Shown: positions 10,421 to 22,300 of the stretch, in pieces
Layout: every line of letters begins with the position of its first letter
Numbering within the stretch: position 1 is the stretch's first letter
Source: Parelaphostrongylus tenuis
Taxonomy: Eukaryota > Nematoda > Chromadorea > Rhabditida > Metastrongylidae
Length of the DNA: 64,000 nucleotides
Reading direction: 5' to 3'
NCBI GenBank assembly: GCA_019055375.1
Contig: JAHQIW010000246.1
Location: 186,001-250,000, forward strand
Position numbers and translations under genes: made by a program
Notes under the pieces: model-generated
The model's database searches: none
What the model was told of the DNA's origin: nothing
The model's input: only the letters and a program-made list of their open reading frames with translations

Positions 10421-10920
10421 ATTCTACAGAGACATGTGTCGCTTTTCCGGCGGTTATTGTTGTAGTGTTAGTTTAAACCAGCTGTTCTCTAACATCTTGG
10501 TTCATGCAACGATGAAATCTTATCGTCGATTTGAAGGGAAATTCTGATTAACTGATTTATCATTTTGACATCCTAAACCATGTACACAACGCTGGAGTAT
10601 TGAAGAGTATTAACGGAAGACCTACACGTTCTGTTAAGATGAGGCGCGTATCTTTCTGCTTGAGTAATTCCTGATGCTGGGAGATTGTATCTCACTGAAA
10701 CTAAACGACTTCGCTTCCAGCCTTCGACTTTTAGTCATTCCTATCGCTTTTCTCACTTGACGATATCTTATTGCATTTCTCGCATGACGTTCTCAGGGCA
10801 CTGGTAAATAATTCCACTCGAGTAGTTATTGATAGCATCTCCGACTTGGGGAACATTCCATATAGTTTCATGTACGTGTAATAAATTTGACTGCTTTTCA
10901 AGACATCGCCTTAGCACATC
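10421..10920. other. Unassigned, with a possible extra arm of the neighbouring MITE
   Basis: At 10768-10830 the minus strand encodes MRLKGQNTCLLLYKCQKRPQ. This parallels the plus-strand translation of the MITE arm at 11360-11400 (MRLKGRNTCLALYRCHEG), but that similarity arises from the arm at 10925-11105 read on the same strand. Otherwise nothing recognised. Confidence 0.35.
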
Positions 10921-10924
10921 TCGA

Positions 10925-11458
10925 CAACATATTTTATGCATTTCCTGAGGTCTTTTCTGGCACTTATATAGTAAAAGACACGTGTTTTGACCTTTCAGCC
11001 GCATTAGTTTCTCGATACCTTTCCGTTCAGTCAGTTCCTTCTATGGAGATATACCCTATATACAGAGGAATCAACGTCGAACTATTTACACTATCCGTAA
11101 TGTAAAAAATCACCTAACGTAGAGTGTTTCACAGTCAATTGCTCGTGACTGGTAAATTGAATAATACCTTTATATTCGACTGTTTTCCTGAATATAAAAG
11201 TGTTATTAAATTTATCAGCCACAAGTAATCGACTGTAAATACTGCACGTTGGACGATTTTGCACTTTACGAACAGTGTAGATAGTTTCGGCGTCGATCTC
11301 TCAATATATAAAGGTACATCCCTTTGCAAAGAACTGACTGAACCGAAAGCCACCGTGCAATTGATGAGGCTGAAAGGCCGAAACACGTGTCTTGCGCTAT
11401 ATCGGTGCCATGAAGGCCTCAAGAAAGGCCTAAAATATGCTATCAGGATTATCTGTAG
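10925..11458. mobile_element. Long-armed palindromic MITE, family P, copy 1
   Basis: The left arm (about 10925-11105) is a near inverse copy of the right arm (about 11258-11458), each 180-200 bp. The left arm shows GACACGTGTTTTGACCTTTC and GTTCAGTCAGTTCCTTCTAT; the right arm shows GAAAGGCCGAAACACGTGTC and AAGAACTGACTGAACCGAAA. A 150-bp unique centre separates them. No transposase is visible. Related copies lie at 34.7, 37.9, 49.8 and 57.1 kb. Such near-full-length palindromes are typical of non-autonomous DNA transposons. Confidence 0.75.
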
Positions 11459-12480
11459 TAGTAATATAGATGTATTACACATATAAGTGCCAATTTGTTA
11501 AAGAAAAGCTACGTACCTCCTTGCAAGAGGCTGAAACAGCCCTTGTTTCTCACATAAGGCGAGCAAATGAAGCCCACATAGATGGAAAATTGTTTTGATT
11601 TCTTGTTTTGAAATGTTGATCTCTTGTTTTGGTCTCTTTTTCTAGTAAAGTGGCCTTCATTTGTACAATAGGCCTTTCCTGTTATTATAGATAATCCGAC
11701 TGGAAGCTGTACACAAAATACGTTCAAGCTATAAAGGTGGTGATGCCTCCGAAACGCCAGCCATCCAGCAACAATAGCAACAGCAGCTGATACCAATCTC
11801 GCGTCAGCTCGAAAATCATAGACCCTTTCAGTGTGATCTTGGAAAAGATGTTCAACAATTGGAAACGTGTTTCATTTTGCAAGGATATGTTTTTGTCATT
11901 GAAACATAAGGTATTTCTCAACATATGAGCGTTGTTTTCACAAAATAATTCTCGTAGAAGTCTTTTCATTGATAAGTGTCTTCTTAACTCTAAATTTGAT
12001 CGTACAAGTATCAGGTTTCCGTTGAAATGTGCGCTAAGACAAAGTACCTAACACGCTGCGCGGCAATCAGTGCATTAATTTTTCGTAAGACGTGAATTTA
12101 CTAGAGTACACGATTTCTGAAAACTTTTCTCGTTAGACAAAGCTTTCTTAGACTCTTTGTAATTCTTCAAAAGCTCAATTTCGGTTATTTTACAAAATGT
12201 CTTTGTCCTTTCGAAAAGGTTTTTTAGTGTGTTGTTGTAGCGTAAATCAATTGTGATTCACACTCGAATTGCTTTGTTTGCTGGGCTAGGGCCTGTAGAC
12301 GGTTTTTCACTGAATTTTAGTAGCCAATATAGCTCAGGTCTCGACGATTCCGAGGTTAATATTGCTCTCGAAAAGTTAACGTATACTTTTGTTAGAATGA
12401 AAAGACTTATCCGCTTCGCGTTCGAAATTTCCTTCGCATATGAGAGTTTTATATGCACTAAGAGCATGTAACCCTGTAGA
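11459..12480. other. Unassigned sequence
   Basis: Contains overlapping short frames on the minus strand (11509-11796, 11724-11969) with no recognised domain. The segment 12150-12250 weakly resembles the TTCAAAAGCTCAA motif of repeat family D just downstream. Confidence 0.4.
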
Positions 12481-13340
12481 GAAAATCATAGAGTATCAGT
12501 ATAACACAAAAGTCTGAAGTTCCTTATCAAAAACGGAGCAAAACTCGAATCAAATAGTCAAAATCATGCGCCGCTTGCAAATCGCGCTGCGCGATCAATT
12601 GACTGCTATTCCCAAGATTTGAAATAAAGCATTTTTGGTTGTTTTCTGTCAAGCGCAAGCAAATGAAGAAACAACCCTTTTCGTTGGACAAGAACTCATA
12701 AAATCTCAGTAATTATTCAAAAGCTCAAATTTCGAGCTACTCCGCTACATGCTCATTTTTTGAGAAAGCGTATCTTCAGCGTTGTAGTAAATGAAAAAAT
12801 TCGTAGTTCCCGCACGCATACTTCTCGCAGAACAAAACTTTTTTTCTTCGATTCCAACGCTGTGCTTATTTTCTGGAAAGACCGTTTCACTGGAGTGTAG
12901 CAGGAAAAATAAGATTTACCTTCACATAAGCGGCTCATTGCTTGTCAACTAGGATGTAGTGTGTTAGACGTGGATTGATACGCGAACAATCGATGGCGCT
13001 GGCGAGACTCACATGTGTAGCGCGATTACTGATGTCGAATTCAGAACTTTACCTTGGTTTGAAAGAAACTCTAGATAAAACGTGTGACTTTGATACTACA
13101 AGATTTCCTCTGCGCTTTCATGTGATTTTCGTGCTTCCAGCGAAGTAACTGTGAAAGCGCACGGCGGATGTGAGGCATTCTTTATCTTTAATGCCACAGC
13201 GCTATAAAAAAAGCCTTTAAAAAAGCGAGCACTTAACACAGTAGCCCGAGATTTAACACGTTTGACAACGATCTGATTTGTTTTCAACTCAGACCGCACG
13301 CCACATGTGCGACATCGCGGCTCGGCGGGAGTCTTCATGA
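12480..13340. repeat. Dispersed repeat family D, copy 1 (degenerate)
   Basis: Shares ordered blocks with 53.1-53.87 kb and 60.7-61.03 kb. ATTATTCAAAAGCTCAAA appears near 12712; GCTTATTTTCTGGAAAGACC near 12862, followed by GTGTAGCAGG; and TTTCGTGCTTCCAGCGAA near 13126, followed by a poly(A)/AAAAAGCCTTT block. It has no coding capacity that I can identify. The 53-kb copy shows inverted arms, so the family is probably a non-autonomous DNA transposon. Confidence 0.55.
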
Positions 13341-14228
13341 GCCTTGCAATGGAAACTTGAGAATTTACTTGATAATCTGAGGTATCGAGGGGATATTATC
13401 GTGATAAAATAAGGAAATATAACAGAAGAGACTTCTGCAAAAAGTTTCTAGCTAATAGAATGCCCATGTATCGAAAAATCATCTATGTTTCAACGGGAAA
13501 GGCACATTGTTGCAAAAGGGAACATATCTTCAGTGCTTAACTTAACTTCTTAGATATAATTCCGTTTCTTTCTTTTTCATCCATGTTCTTGTAGTCATTC
13601 GATAGCTTGAAAAATGCCTATTCTCCCAATAAATTTGCTCTGTGAAATGACCCTTGTTTTACTTTTTGCTAACGAAAAAGAGCTAACGTTTTGCTAATAG
13701 AGTTCGCTTCAGTGAGTATCTGCCTTTGCTTCGAGATTTGAGATTTTAGGAGAATGTCTCGCCATTGTTCTTTTCATTAGATAACTTTATCGATGTGTCT
13801 TGTATCATATTTTAGCATTTACTGGCGACTCTTCAGTGATGATAGAAATCCACATTTCATCAGGAAACTACCACAACGTCCTCAATATGCCGCGCTCACC
13901 GCGCGAAGGCGCCGCGTGCCGCATAGGATTTCAACGTCGTTGTCAACGTGTCAAGCTTTAAAAAGTTACTAAATTACAATTGAACGCCTTCGTCCAACGA
14001 AAGAGATTGCTCTTCATTTGTTTACGTGTAACAGAAAAGTATCCATTGTCTAGTGAAGGGGTTGAGATAGAGCGCTAGCTATGGATCTCATCCGGTTTTC
14101 CAGTTTGCGAAGAAAATGTATCACTGTTGTTTCATCAATTCAAAACTTCACGTCCTGACAGAGTGTAAGAAACGAAATCGCTGCGCAAATAGATCAGCGC
14201 TAAGTGTTAGAGATATTCGTTTTCAATA
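13341..14228. other. Unassigned, with a small GC-rich palindromic patch
   Basis: At 13888-13926 the sequence jumps to high GC (CCGCGCTCACCGCGCGAAGG onwards) and can fold back on itself (TATGC...GCATA at its ends). The rest is AT-rich with nothing recognised. Confidence 0.45.
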
Positions 14229-14778
14229 GGTTGGGGAAAAAGTTCTGAGAAAATGCTTGTAACTTTTTGAGTGTCAGCCATTTTTTGTGTTTTTGGGCTC
14301 AATTGAAAGTCCGTCTTTTCCCGCGTTGATTGCTATATAGTTTATCTACTTTTTCTAAGGCAGAGTTAGTAAGCGAGCAAATTAGGTTGTTGATGATGCA
14401 CGAATGGCTGTTGCGTTCAAATGCAACGGTGGCAAGTGAACGCATTAATCTGGCTGGGGGCGAATACACAGTTGACAACAGTACGGTGTACAGGTGGTTC
14501 AAAAAGTTTGAAGAAGGTGAAGAAAGTTTCGTTCAATGATCACTGGTTGCGAGACAAAAAATTTGGTAGCGCTATTGAATTGCACAATTCGGTTATCAAT
14601 TTCTTCAATAGCAAGAAATCGGACTTTTATACTCGCCGGATCGATCTTTTGCCGGAGAAGTGGCAGGAAGTGCTTTAAGTTGAAGGGAGTACTTTGACTA
14701 CTAGTTTTGTCTTTGCTCGAATGTGATAGTTGCATAAACAAATGTTTTACAAGCATTTTTCAAAATTTTTCCCCTACC
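14229..14778 (+). mobile_element. Internally deleted mariner element with TA-flanked TIRs
   Basis: A compact 550-bp element. The left TIR begins GGTTGGGGAAAAAGT at 14229, and the right TIR ends AAATTTTTCCCCTACC at 14778. TA dinucleotides flank both ends (14227-14228 and 14779-14780), the standard Tc1/mariner target duplication. The interior retains both ends of a transposase and lacks the catalytic core. It is a classic non-autonomous internal-deletion derivative, and the well-kept ends and TSD suggest a younger insertion than the other mariners here. Confidence 0.9.
14330..14679 (+). pseudogene. Mariner transposase remnant: N-terminal HTH joined to C-terminal tail
   Basis: The 5' part reads SEQIRLLMMHEWLLRSNATV, then ASERIN, then NSTVYRWFKKFEEGEESF, which is the paired HTH domain of mariner transposases (LLxxEW, TVxxWFxKFxxGxxS). 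A stop follows at 14537-14539. In the next frame the 3' part reads FFNSKKSDFYTRRIDLLPEKWQEVL and a stop, the extreme C-terminus of mariner proteins (FYxRGIxxLPxRWxKVI). All three catalytic Asp blocks are deleted. It may still produce a short DNA-binding peptide if expressed, but no transposition activity is possible. Confidence 0.88.
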
Positions 14779-15231
14779 TATTAAGTCGATTCGAGTTTGT
14801 GTGTCATACGGTTCTCAATCGGGAGGGTATGTCGGACTTCTGGGAAAAACCTTCAGATTTCTGATCAAATGATGTTTCATTGATGGTTGCGCTCCATAAA
14901 ATATTTTGTCAGTTTCTCTGAGGATAAATCGAGAGAAAAAGTTGGAGATAACAGACACTAATATATTCCATTTTGAATAGAGAATTTTTACGCTGGTACA
15001 CTTACTCTAATAAAACTTGTAGGTATTCTTCGTTAAGAAGGATTGCAATTTCTTTACAGTTGGTAAACGTTCGGTGAGAATGAAGTGTGTTCTTATAACC
15101 TTCAAAGCTACAGTAACTAGTTATGTTCTTGACTAATGAGCGCTGGACTTTCGGAATTATTCCTAACATACGTAATCATGTTCATCATGAAAAACCCAGG
15201 CAGCCTATCATGTCTGATTTTCCAATCTAAT
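14779..15231. other. Unassigned AT-rich sequence
   Basis: No frame, repeat or RNA feature recognised. Confidence 0.5.
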
Positions 15232-15756
15232 TCATGGTTGTGCAAATATTTTCCTTAGCCCAGTTATGGCGTTAATATCGCCAGTAATGACCATTTTTAG
15301 AAGGTGCACTCTTCTTTGTAAATGTCTTCTAAGTTCATGTATGTTGTTGCCTGGTGTTGAAGCAAATGTGGCGAAGATTCTCAGCGCAGCAATTGTTCCA
15401 CATCGTCTCATTCGTCTGTTTGATTCGGATCGTAAGTTCTCGAAGGAAATAGTTATTGAGTCTTGGTCATTTAACGAAAACGCTAAACTTTCCACGCTTT
15501 TGGGATTGCGCTTTCCAGCGAATACTTCTTCTCTCTTGTAATGAATGTTTAATGAACGCCACTCAATAAATAGTATTCTTACACGTTTGCCAGTCTGTTG
15601 ATGACGTATTTGATTTTCACAGCCTGATTTTAGCATTTTCCACCAGTCAATCCCTTCAAACACCTCCATATTGAGCGCTCGTTCATACTCAAGATAATGT
15701 TTTCTGATATCTTGGCGACCTTTCCATATTGATCTCACCAAGCGCTGTTGTATCAT
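15232..15756 (-). CDS. Unrecognised 174-codon open frame (longest in window)
   Basis: The longest uninterrupted frame here. The product is strongly basic, with many Arg residues (ESNRRMRRCG, HELRRHLQRRVHLL) and several Ile/Leu/Trp positions, including IDWWKMLKSG near residue 36. There is no signal peptide or membrane segment, and no domain I can name. Local GC is a little higher than its flanks, which favours real or former coding sequence. A 91-codon frame on the opposite strand (15266-15541) is probably its shadow. It could be an exon of a host gene, a decayed transposon ORF, or chance. Confidence 0.35.
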   Translation of the reverse strand: MIQQRLVRSIWKGRQDIRKHYLEYERALNMEVFEGIDWWKMLKSGCENQIRHQQTGKRVRILFIEWRSLNIHYKREEVFAGKRNPKSVESLAFSLNDQDSITISFENLRSESNRRMRRCGTIAALRIFATFASTPGNNIHELRRHLQRRVHLLKMVITGDINAITGLRKIFAQP

Positions 15757-17397
15757 AGAGTATGCTTCCTGAGAGTGAAAGAACTCTCTGTACTTTTTTG
15801 TTTATGAGATCTCTCACAGGCAACGTACTGAGCTCAGTCGTAGGAAGCCGTTATTATGCTCACCGTGTTGACGAGGCTTATTTGTTCGGAGCAACCCCGA
15901 ACCTCATTTTATGCAGTGCTTAAACGTCTACTTGGAATCTTTCAATCGTCAGTGTGCAGATACAAATCGTACAAATGTAAACGAATTTACGGGCATTCTT
16001 AAATATTATTTTTTTACGTAAATCTAGAAAGAAGGATCAGTCCGATGTTCAACTGTATGTTAGCTACGAGGAGGATATTTTGACCAGTGCTTTTAAGCTG
16101 ATACCTTCATCCGAGTTCCATCTTTTTCTGTCTTTTTAACTTGCAAATGCGTCTCTCTCTCCTTTTTTATCTGCCTTCCTACCATTCTGAATACTCTCTG
16201 AGGTTGCGTGGTGTTGGAGCTCTCTGCATATACGCCGCCACGCTAGACTTATACTCAGTACCCACAGCGTCAAATTTGAGGCTCAAAAATGTTAAGAATA
16301 AAGCGTTCTGCATTAGTCAATCCCTAGGGAAGATGTATTTCATCCGACTCCATTCGCGTCATAGAGTTAATTGGATGTATATTGCCCTGCACAGCGACCT
16401 TCAAAGGCTTAGCTTTACATCAAGTTAGTGGTTTTTTAACTCTCATGGGCGGCTGGAATCAATTTTTCAACTCAGCACCAACGGAGATCATGGTTTTTCC
16501 TACCGAGAGCAGACCAACGGCCACTTGTGTCTTGTGGGGCAGATGCTTGGTGGATTGTTGCGACAAATTTTTTGCTGGAAAACTTTGTGGTGGTCAAATC
16601 CTCATAGAGAAGTGATATCACAATCTGTGGGTTAAAAATCTTTTAGTGCTACGAATCTTACCAAGAGGAAATATACTAGTCTAGCACTCAGTTATCAATA
16701 TATCACTGTCATTTCGTTAGTGCAACTGATTAATAAATTAATGAAGACAAAGCTTCAATGGAAAAGATTTTTCTGAGTCGCCAAATCAAAGAAAACGACT
16801 TGAATACAGTGCTACTTCTACAGTAAAACTCTTATTTTCGCCTTATCGTGTGTACTCATTTATTTTCCTATTACATTCAACCAACTAATTACACCAGTCA
16901 CAATCATGGTATTTTGCGTTCTTAAGAACAACATCATTCTGTTAACGAATTCAATTTTCCCTTATTCCTTGCGTTAGCTGTTTATCGATATGCAATCATC
17001 GTTTTTTTGGATGAGATTTCGATGTCTTCTTTAGCCATTCCATGACAATATAAACGCTTTTTTGTGCATGTAGCCCTTTAGAGTGGTTTCTAAAATTGTT
17101 TGTTTTGATCCCTTGAGCCTTTTTGAACCTCTATCCCAAATTGTGAAGCGAAGAATGAAACGGCGATTTATGAAAATAGTACGCCGCGTCAAATCTGATT
17201 ACTAATATCAATGCGATGAGAAGCTACGCTTTGATTAGTCTGCCGTGGAAGGGTAAAACGCAATGGTTGCAGAGTTCTTATCTACATGCGTAATTTATAG
17301 CAAAGCGTTTTTTTCAGCGAGTGGGATGCATTTAAAAATTCATCTGCGGAAAGGACCTGAAAAATGCTGAAAATTATCCAAATGTAGTTCCTTTTAA
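15757..17397. other. Unassigned sequence with two unrecognised short frames
   Basis: The plus-strand frames at 16141-16428 (95 codons) and 16382-16615 (77 codons) overlap and are not recognised. The second contains ATCVLWGRCLVDCCDKFFAG, which is Cys-rich, but there is no signal peptide. The remainder is AT-rich and unassigned. Confidence 0.35.
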
Positions 17398-17672
17398 GAG
17401 CGCATGTGGCGCAGTGGTTAGAGGTGCTCTGCGTCGCGCACGAGGTCAATGGTTCGATCTCGCGCTCGTCCTCCGGCGTGGTTAATTGGTACCAGACTAG
17501 TCTCAGACTTATGTAGGAAGATAAGCAGCACTGAATCGGTTCAGCGGAAGGTCACCGCGAGTCATTGTAAAAGCTAAATATGCATTCAATCACCTCAAAC
17601 GAAAATAAAAAATTGAAGGAAAATGCATGGCGCATCTCTCAAGGATTGATCAACGCCGAGAGCTTTGTAATT
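17398..17672 (+). mobile_element. SINE family A, copy 1
   Basis: tRNA-derived SINE. The head starts GAGCGCATGTGGCGCAGTGG, with an A box (TGGCGCAGTGG, 17407-17417) and a B box (GGTTCGATCTC, 17451-17461) 44 nt apart, close to the RNA polymerase III consensus. The body has the family blocks GGTACCAGACTAGTCTCAGA, CAGCACTGAATCGGTTCAGC, TGCATTCAATCACCTCAAAC and GATCAACGCCGAGAGCTTTG. This copy carries a short insertion or deletion relative to others after the B box. It ends in AATTTTATGG rather than the TTTATCC tail. Confidence 0.8.
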
Positions 17673-18607
17673 TTATGGATTCTTTTGATGTTTATCTATC
17701 AATGAGGTGAGCCAGGCTTCCTGTGTATTGCACGATGTCCACATGGTAATTCATTGTAATAACTTCTCATTATTTTCACCATATTCCTTTTGATTCTGTC
17801 ATCTTTGTTATCTATTCCTGCGGATAGTGTAGTAATCTTTCGCTTAATTCTTCAATTAATTCTAAAAAAATAGTAAAAATACTAGAATCCATGGGTATGA
17901 TATTTTCAACTAACGATGGGAATGTTATGAAACTATTCTTACTAGCTAGAAATATGGTCTGTAATGGAGCTTTTCTTGTGCTATACTCGGGAGTAACTCA
18001 GTACAAATCTCACTCAAGCCCTATTTCTTGCAAACATAAGGATTAAAGCGATGGCCCGATGTAAATGCCATAGCTATATTGCCATTAGGAGAGCAAAAAA
18101 TAGGACACAATCGAACTGAAGGTACTCTTTTGGTCTTGAAAACTACTTGTTTTTTTTTGCTTCAGTGAAACAATAAAAAGCAATTTCATTACATTGCAGA
18201 CCGCGGGTGCAATGGATTGCCTATCGCCAGCTGAAACAACAGACCAAATGCGTAAAGTATGGCGCATTTTGAGCTTAGTGAGTGCAGTTGTAGCCTAACA
18301 ATGTGCATTCGTTTCGTTTATTCGACGTAAACATTCGATTACTAATCAAAAGGAAATTAAAGTAGGTGGAATGAGGACTAAAGCGACATTTTTTACACTC
18401 ATATATCCACAAAAAGCCTTTCATCGAAAAAAAACTCATCGTCCGTTAATTTGACTAACAACTAATCGTCATTCTATTTCAGTCGCCATAATTATTCATT
18501 GTTATTGCATAAAATTGGTGGATATTAAAAGTATAAAGTCGATTGGGCATAACATTCAAAACCATTCGAGGAGCTGCAGTGTGTTTGCAATCTGGATGAA
18601 AGTACTA
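17673..18607. other. Unassigned AT-rich sequence
   Basis: Nothing recognised. Confidence 0.5.
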
Positions 18608-19165
18608 GATCGCTCCATAGGATTTGGAATAGAGCAATAAACACCAAACTCATTAACCAATAGTAATTAGAACTGCAGTATTTGACATTGTCGAGCTACT
18701 CATTTTCTTGCGCCTACAATTGCTTTAAGGTGGAGCTGTCGTGAGAACAGATTCCTTTGCTGATCATGCCGAGCGGCGCGTGGGGAAAATGCTAGTGAAG
18801 CGGCGCGCCAGATTAATGGAGCTTGGCACGATGTTATGGTTGCAGAAAGGGCGGCTAGGAAGTGATTCCCGATGATCAAAGTTAGAGAAAACAGTCTAGA
18901 TTTGCAATCGCTCTCGGGCCGTCCACAGGAAGCTCCCTTAATCCTGCGCATCGCTATCATTTTCCCTACGCGCCATTCGTGCATTAAAAGCAAGCGAATT
19001 TGCTCCCAAGACAGCTGCTTTTTGAGACAAATATAGGCAAGTTATAAATCAGAATGTTTACAAGAAAATTTTGAATTGAGCGATATGAAGATCATGCAAT
19101 TTTAATTACTTCTGGTTAGTAAATTTGGTGTCTATTGCTCCACTGCCAAAACCTAGGAATTGGCC
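18608..19165 (+). mobile_element. Non-autonomous mariner element (MITE), copy 2, TA on both sides
   Basis: A 558-bp relative of the element at 1308-1894. It is flanked by TA at 18606-18607 and 19166-19167, with TIRs of about 85 bp containing the block AGCAATAAACACCAAA at the left and its complement at the right. The interior retains CTAGTGAAGCGGCGCGCCAG and other pieces of the fossil mariner HTH (R-L-M-E-L; RKWF-like region mutated), and the minus strand keeps MLLMHEWRVGK. No catalytic region. Confidence 0.85.
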
Positions 19166-19225
19166 TAAGAATACATACTGCATAACACCCGCATAATGTC
19201 CTTCAGTTGACTGTTATTCAGAGAC

Positions 19226-19392
19226 TTCAATATATAGTCTGCGAGAATGTTTTGGGTTTTTCGAGGTGACATGTCAGTGGCTTACGTATCAGCGGCCTCG
19301 CTCGCCTCAAATCCACATGCCCCACGACTCAGCCCTACAGACATGCCAATCCTCGAAACGGCTAAAAACATTCTCTCAGACTATATATTGAA
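19226..19392. mobile_element. Small palindromic MITE-like element
   Basis: A 167-bp sequence whose ends are inverted copies: TTCAATATATAGTCTGCGAG at 19226 and CAGACTATATATTGAA ending at 19392. Pairing continues inward through GAATGTTTT...TTCGAGG...GACATG on the left and CATGCC...CCTCGAAAC...AAAACATTC on the right. The pairing stem is at least 50 bp with a GC-rich apex. No other copy was noticed in the window. Confidence 0.7.
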
Positions 19393-22300
19393 CACCATAT
19401 ACATAATTAATGCCCATAGGAAATTTCTCTAATTCTCTCAATTATCGAAAAAAAGAAAAATTATTATTCATTGTCAAAAAAATTATCAAGTTTACGACGA
19501 CGCGAAAATTGCTGTGTTCGACCAGGCCAGGCAGAAGGAAAGTGCGCGGTCTCGAATGCAATATGACACTATAAATCAAAACATTATGATCAGAAATGTT
19601 CTATGTATCTAGCTTTAGTCCGTTATATCTTGAACTGTTTATATGTGGAATTTCCCCTTGAACTCCTACTGCTACTTTTACATTTCTGGTCGATGACTAA
19701 TTGCTACCGCTCATGATGCGAATTGAAGTCAACTCATGCCGGCCGATCTCCCCTTTTCCCTTTTGCTTTTTTGTCGGCTCAAATGACAGAATTAGTCATC
19801 ACCCCACTTATGATACACGGTACGTGATATGGGAAACATCTCAGTGTACCTATCTTCATCTTCGATACTCTGCCTTTAATATCCTTCTAAGTAGCAGTAA
19901 TCTCTATAACTTGTCGAGCAACTCTTCTAAGAGATAGTTTTTTGCATATGCAAAGTAATTCTTTTTTTGAGTCAATAGCTGCTCTACTGCTGGATAAGCT
20001 GACTATGTAAAAACCACAGAAAAAAATTTCTGCATGGCAAAACATACGATCAGAGAAAAAGATTTTGCATTCTGTTCACAAGATTTACAATCTAGAATTT
20101 TTAATTTAGTATTATCGTGAAGAATTAGTGAACTAGTTCATTGTCAGAAGTAATATTTGTTGCATTGGCTACCATTACTGAGATCTTCTGGAGCATCTTG
20201 TATTAGATCTTCTTAGCAACCATGAATCACAATTATGTGAACAAATAGGAGAATGAATATATATACATAAACTATAGAGATAAAAAATCCAACTTGTAGC
20301 GATTATTAGCTTTTATTAGTTTCATCAATATCGTTCTAGTCAAACTACCGATAATTCTTGAATCTTTGTCGACCATTTTGCACAACTTGCATCTTTATCA
20401 CAATTTGCATTGTCTACGAAGTGGGGACGAATTTATACAATAAGAAGTCATTCTCAGTACCGTCTACAATTTGAGTGAATGAATTTCGAACCTATCTTCA
20501 TTGCAACATTAGTGTATAGTTAGTTTTTTGGTTCGTGTTGACTCTCATCTGCAATTTCAACGCGTGCTACGTAGCTAGTTGATCTTACTTTTGAAGATTT
20601 CTCACATCAAAACACCGGCGGCGACCTATACTGTGGCCTCTTAACTAAACGTAGACAAGTGCATCTAACTCACATGGTTGCTTACGACTATTGGTTCTAG
20701 TTAGTCCATATTAAATCTCTGCCTTGGAGTGTTTCATTGCCATAGAATTGTCTCGAGTTAATTAATTGATGAGTGACGAACATGATCACGAGGTTTTCCA
20801 CCATCTGATCCATCTTAGTTGAATTGACTCTACAATCGAAGTTATCGAAAAGCTTAGGAAACTGACTCTCGAAAGACCTTGACATCAATTACTAACGTAT
20901 GTAAATCTTGAAACTTGTCTTGCCCATTCAACGCGATGCTGGTAACTGGTAAGTAGTAGCAGTAGTAATAGCAGTCTGCTATTGAAAACGTGTTTTTTAT
21001 AGACAACTATTTTGAAGATCACATTGCACTTTTGACACCATCAACCATTGAATCATCAAACTGATGACGAATCTGAAGAAAATTTACAATGTTAGGTTTG
21101 TAAGAAATTTAGTAACAATGCTAAAAATATTTTGGCTTGAATTCATTGCGCAGAGAATGTTCTTGTTATATCTTCCTCTAAAACAGACAGACGTTCCTTC
21201 CCGATTCCGCTGCATCTAAAATGGATTCTGGCAGTAGGGTTACTTGTGAACATCCATTTATGATGAACGAACTACTAGTGGTGTTTTCGTAGCTGTTCTG
21301 CCTTTTAGTGACAGGTTGTCAAAATTTTTTTTAGTAAAAAAACATCTCATACGAAGATAATGACAGATGGAATGATAGATTCTTTGAAAATATTTCTCAT
21401 ATATCATTCTTGAAATTATATATAGACCCTCAAATCTGAGCATTACGCGAAATTATCTTCGTTCCTCAGAGCCCAGAAGCTCATCAAGAGCGAAAATCAT
21501 GCGTTCCCAGAAGGTGGCATGTCTTTTTCTTTTTCCAGGAAAAGTCGCATGCGAATCGAGTTACGGTACTTGGGACGATTTCGATCCTTGAAGAAAATGT
21601 GTCTGATATAGGATGCGTCCGTTGGTGTAATCATTAATGGTATAATGTGATATCAATTAACGAAAAGCTGATAGCAATGGGCTTAAGTTCTCTCATTAGG
21701 AAGGAATAAAAGTGTCCTAAATCTTTCGTGACCATGTGTGCAGAGTTCGGACACATGTCTTTCGAATTTTTCACAACGTATGTGCAGATTTTGGCTTCAT
21801 CCTTCAGTTCGAAGTTTTGTCCCTTACGTTTTACTTTCTTGGTTCAAATTTCCTTTAATTTTGAATAAGACAAAAAATCAAAAACGCGATTTGTTCAATG
21901 TCTCGCTCTTTAATGTCAACACTTGTGAAAGGATTGGACAGTGTGTGTCTGCCGGCTTTAAGTTCATGGTAATGAAATGGATTTATAGTTTAGGTGCACA
22001 CAATACCACTTTCAGAAGAGAATTATTACCTTTTCCCGAAGCGACTCAATGTTAATGCTCGTGAGGAAGAGCAATTTTTTCTAGAGAAGACAATCACAAA
22101 ATTCTTTTAGTGCAAGGAAGAGAAACAGAAAGATTGAAAAAAAGAAAAGGTGGTTCTAATTGTGTGGCTTGGTCTTCCATTTTATTGTGTAGTGCTATTA
22201 TAGGCCTTTTTTTACAATAGATACATCTTCCCCGGATAAAACATCGAACGTCTTTACTGAGATTTTTCGAAGACGATTCTTATTGAAGATCGCGTACAAT

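Noticed and set aside
17398..17470. Possible functional tRNA gene
   Set aside because: A and B boxes are present, but there is no matching 3' acceptor strand, the anticodon arm is not recognisable and the same sequence recurs as SINE heads.
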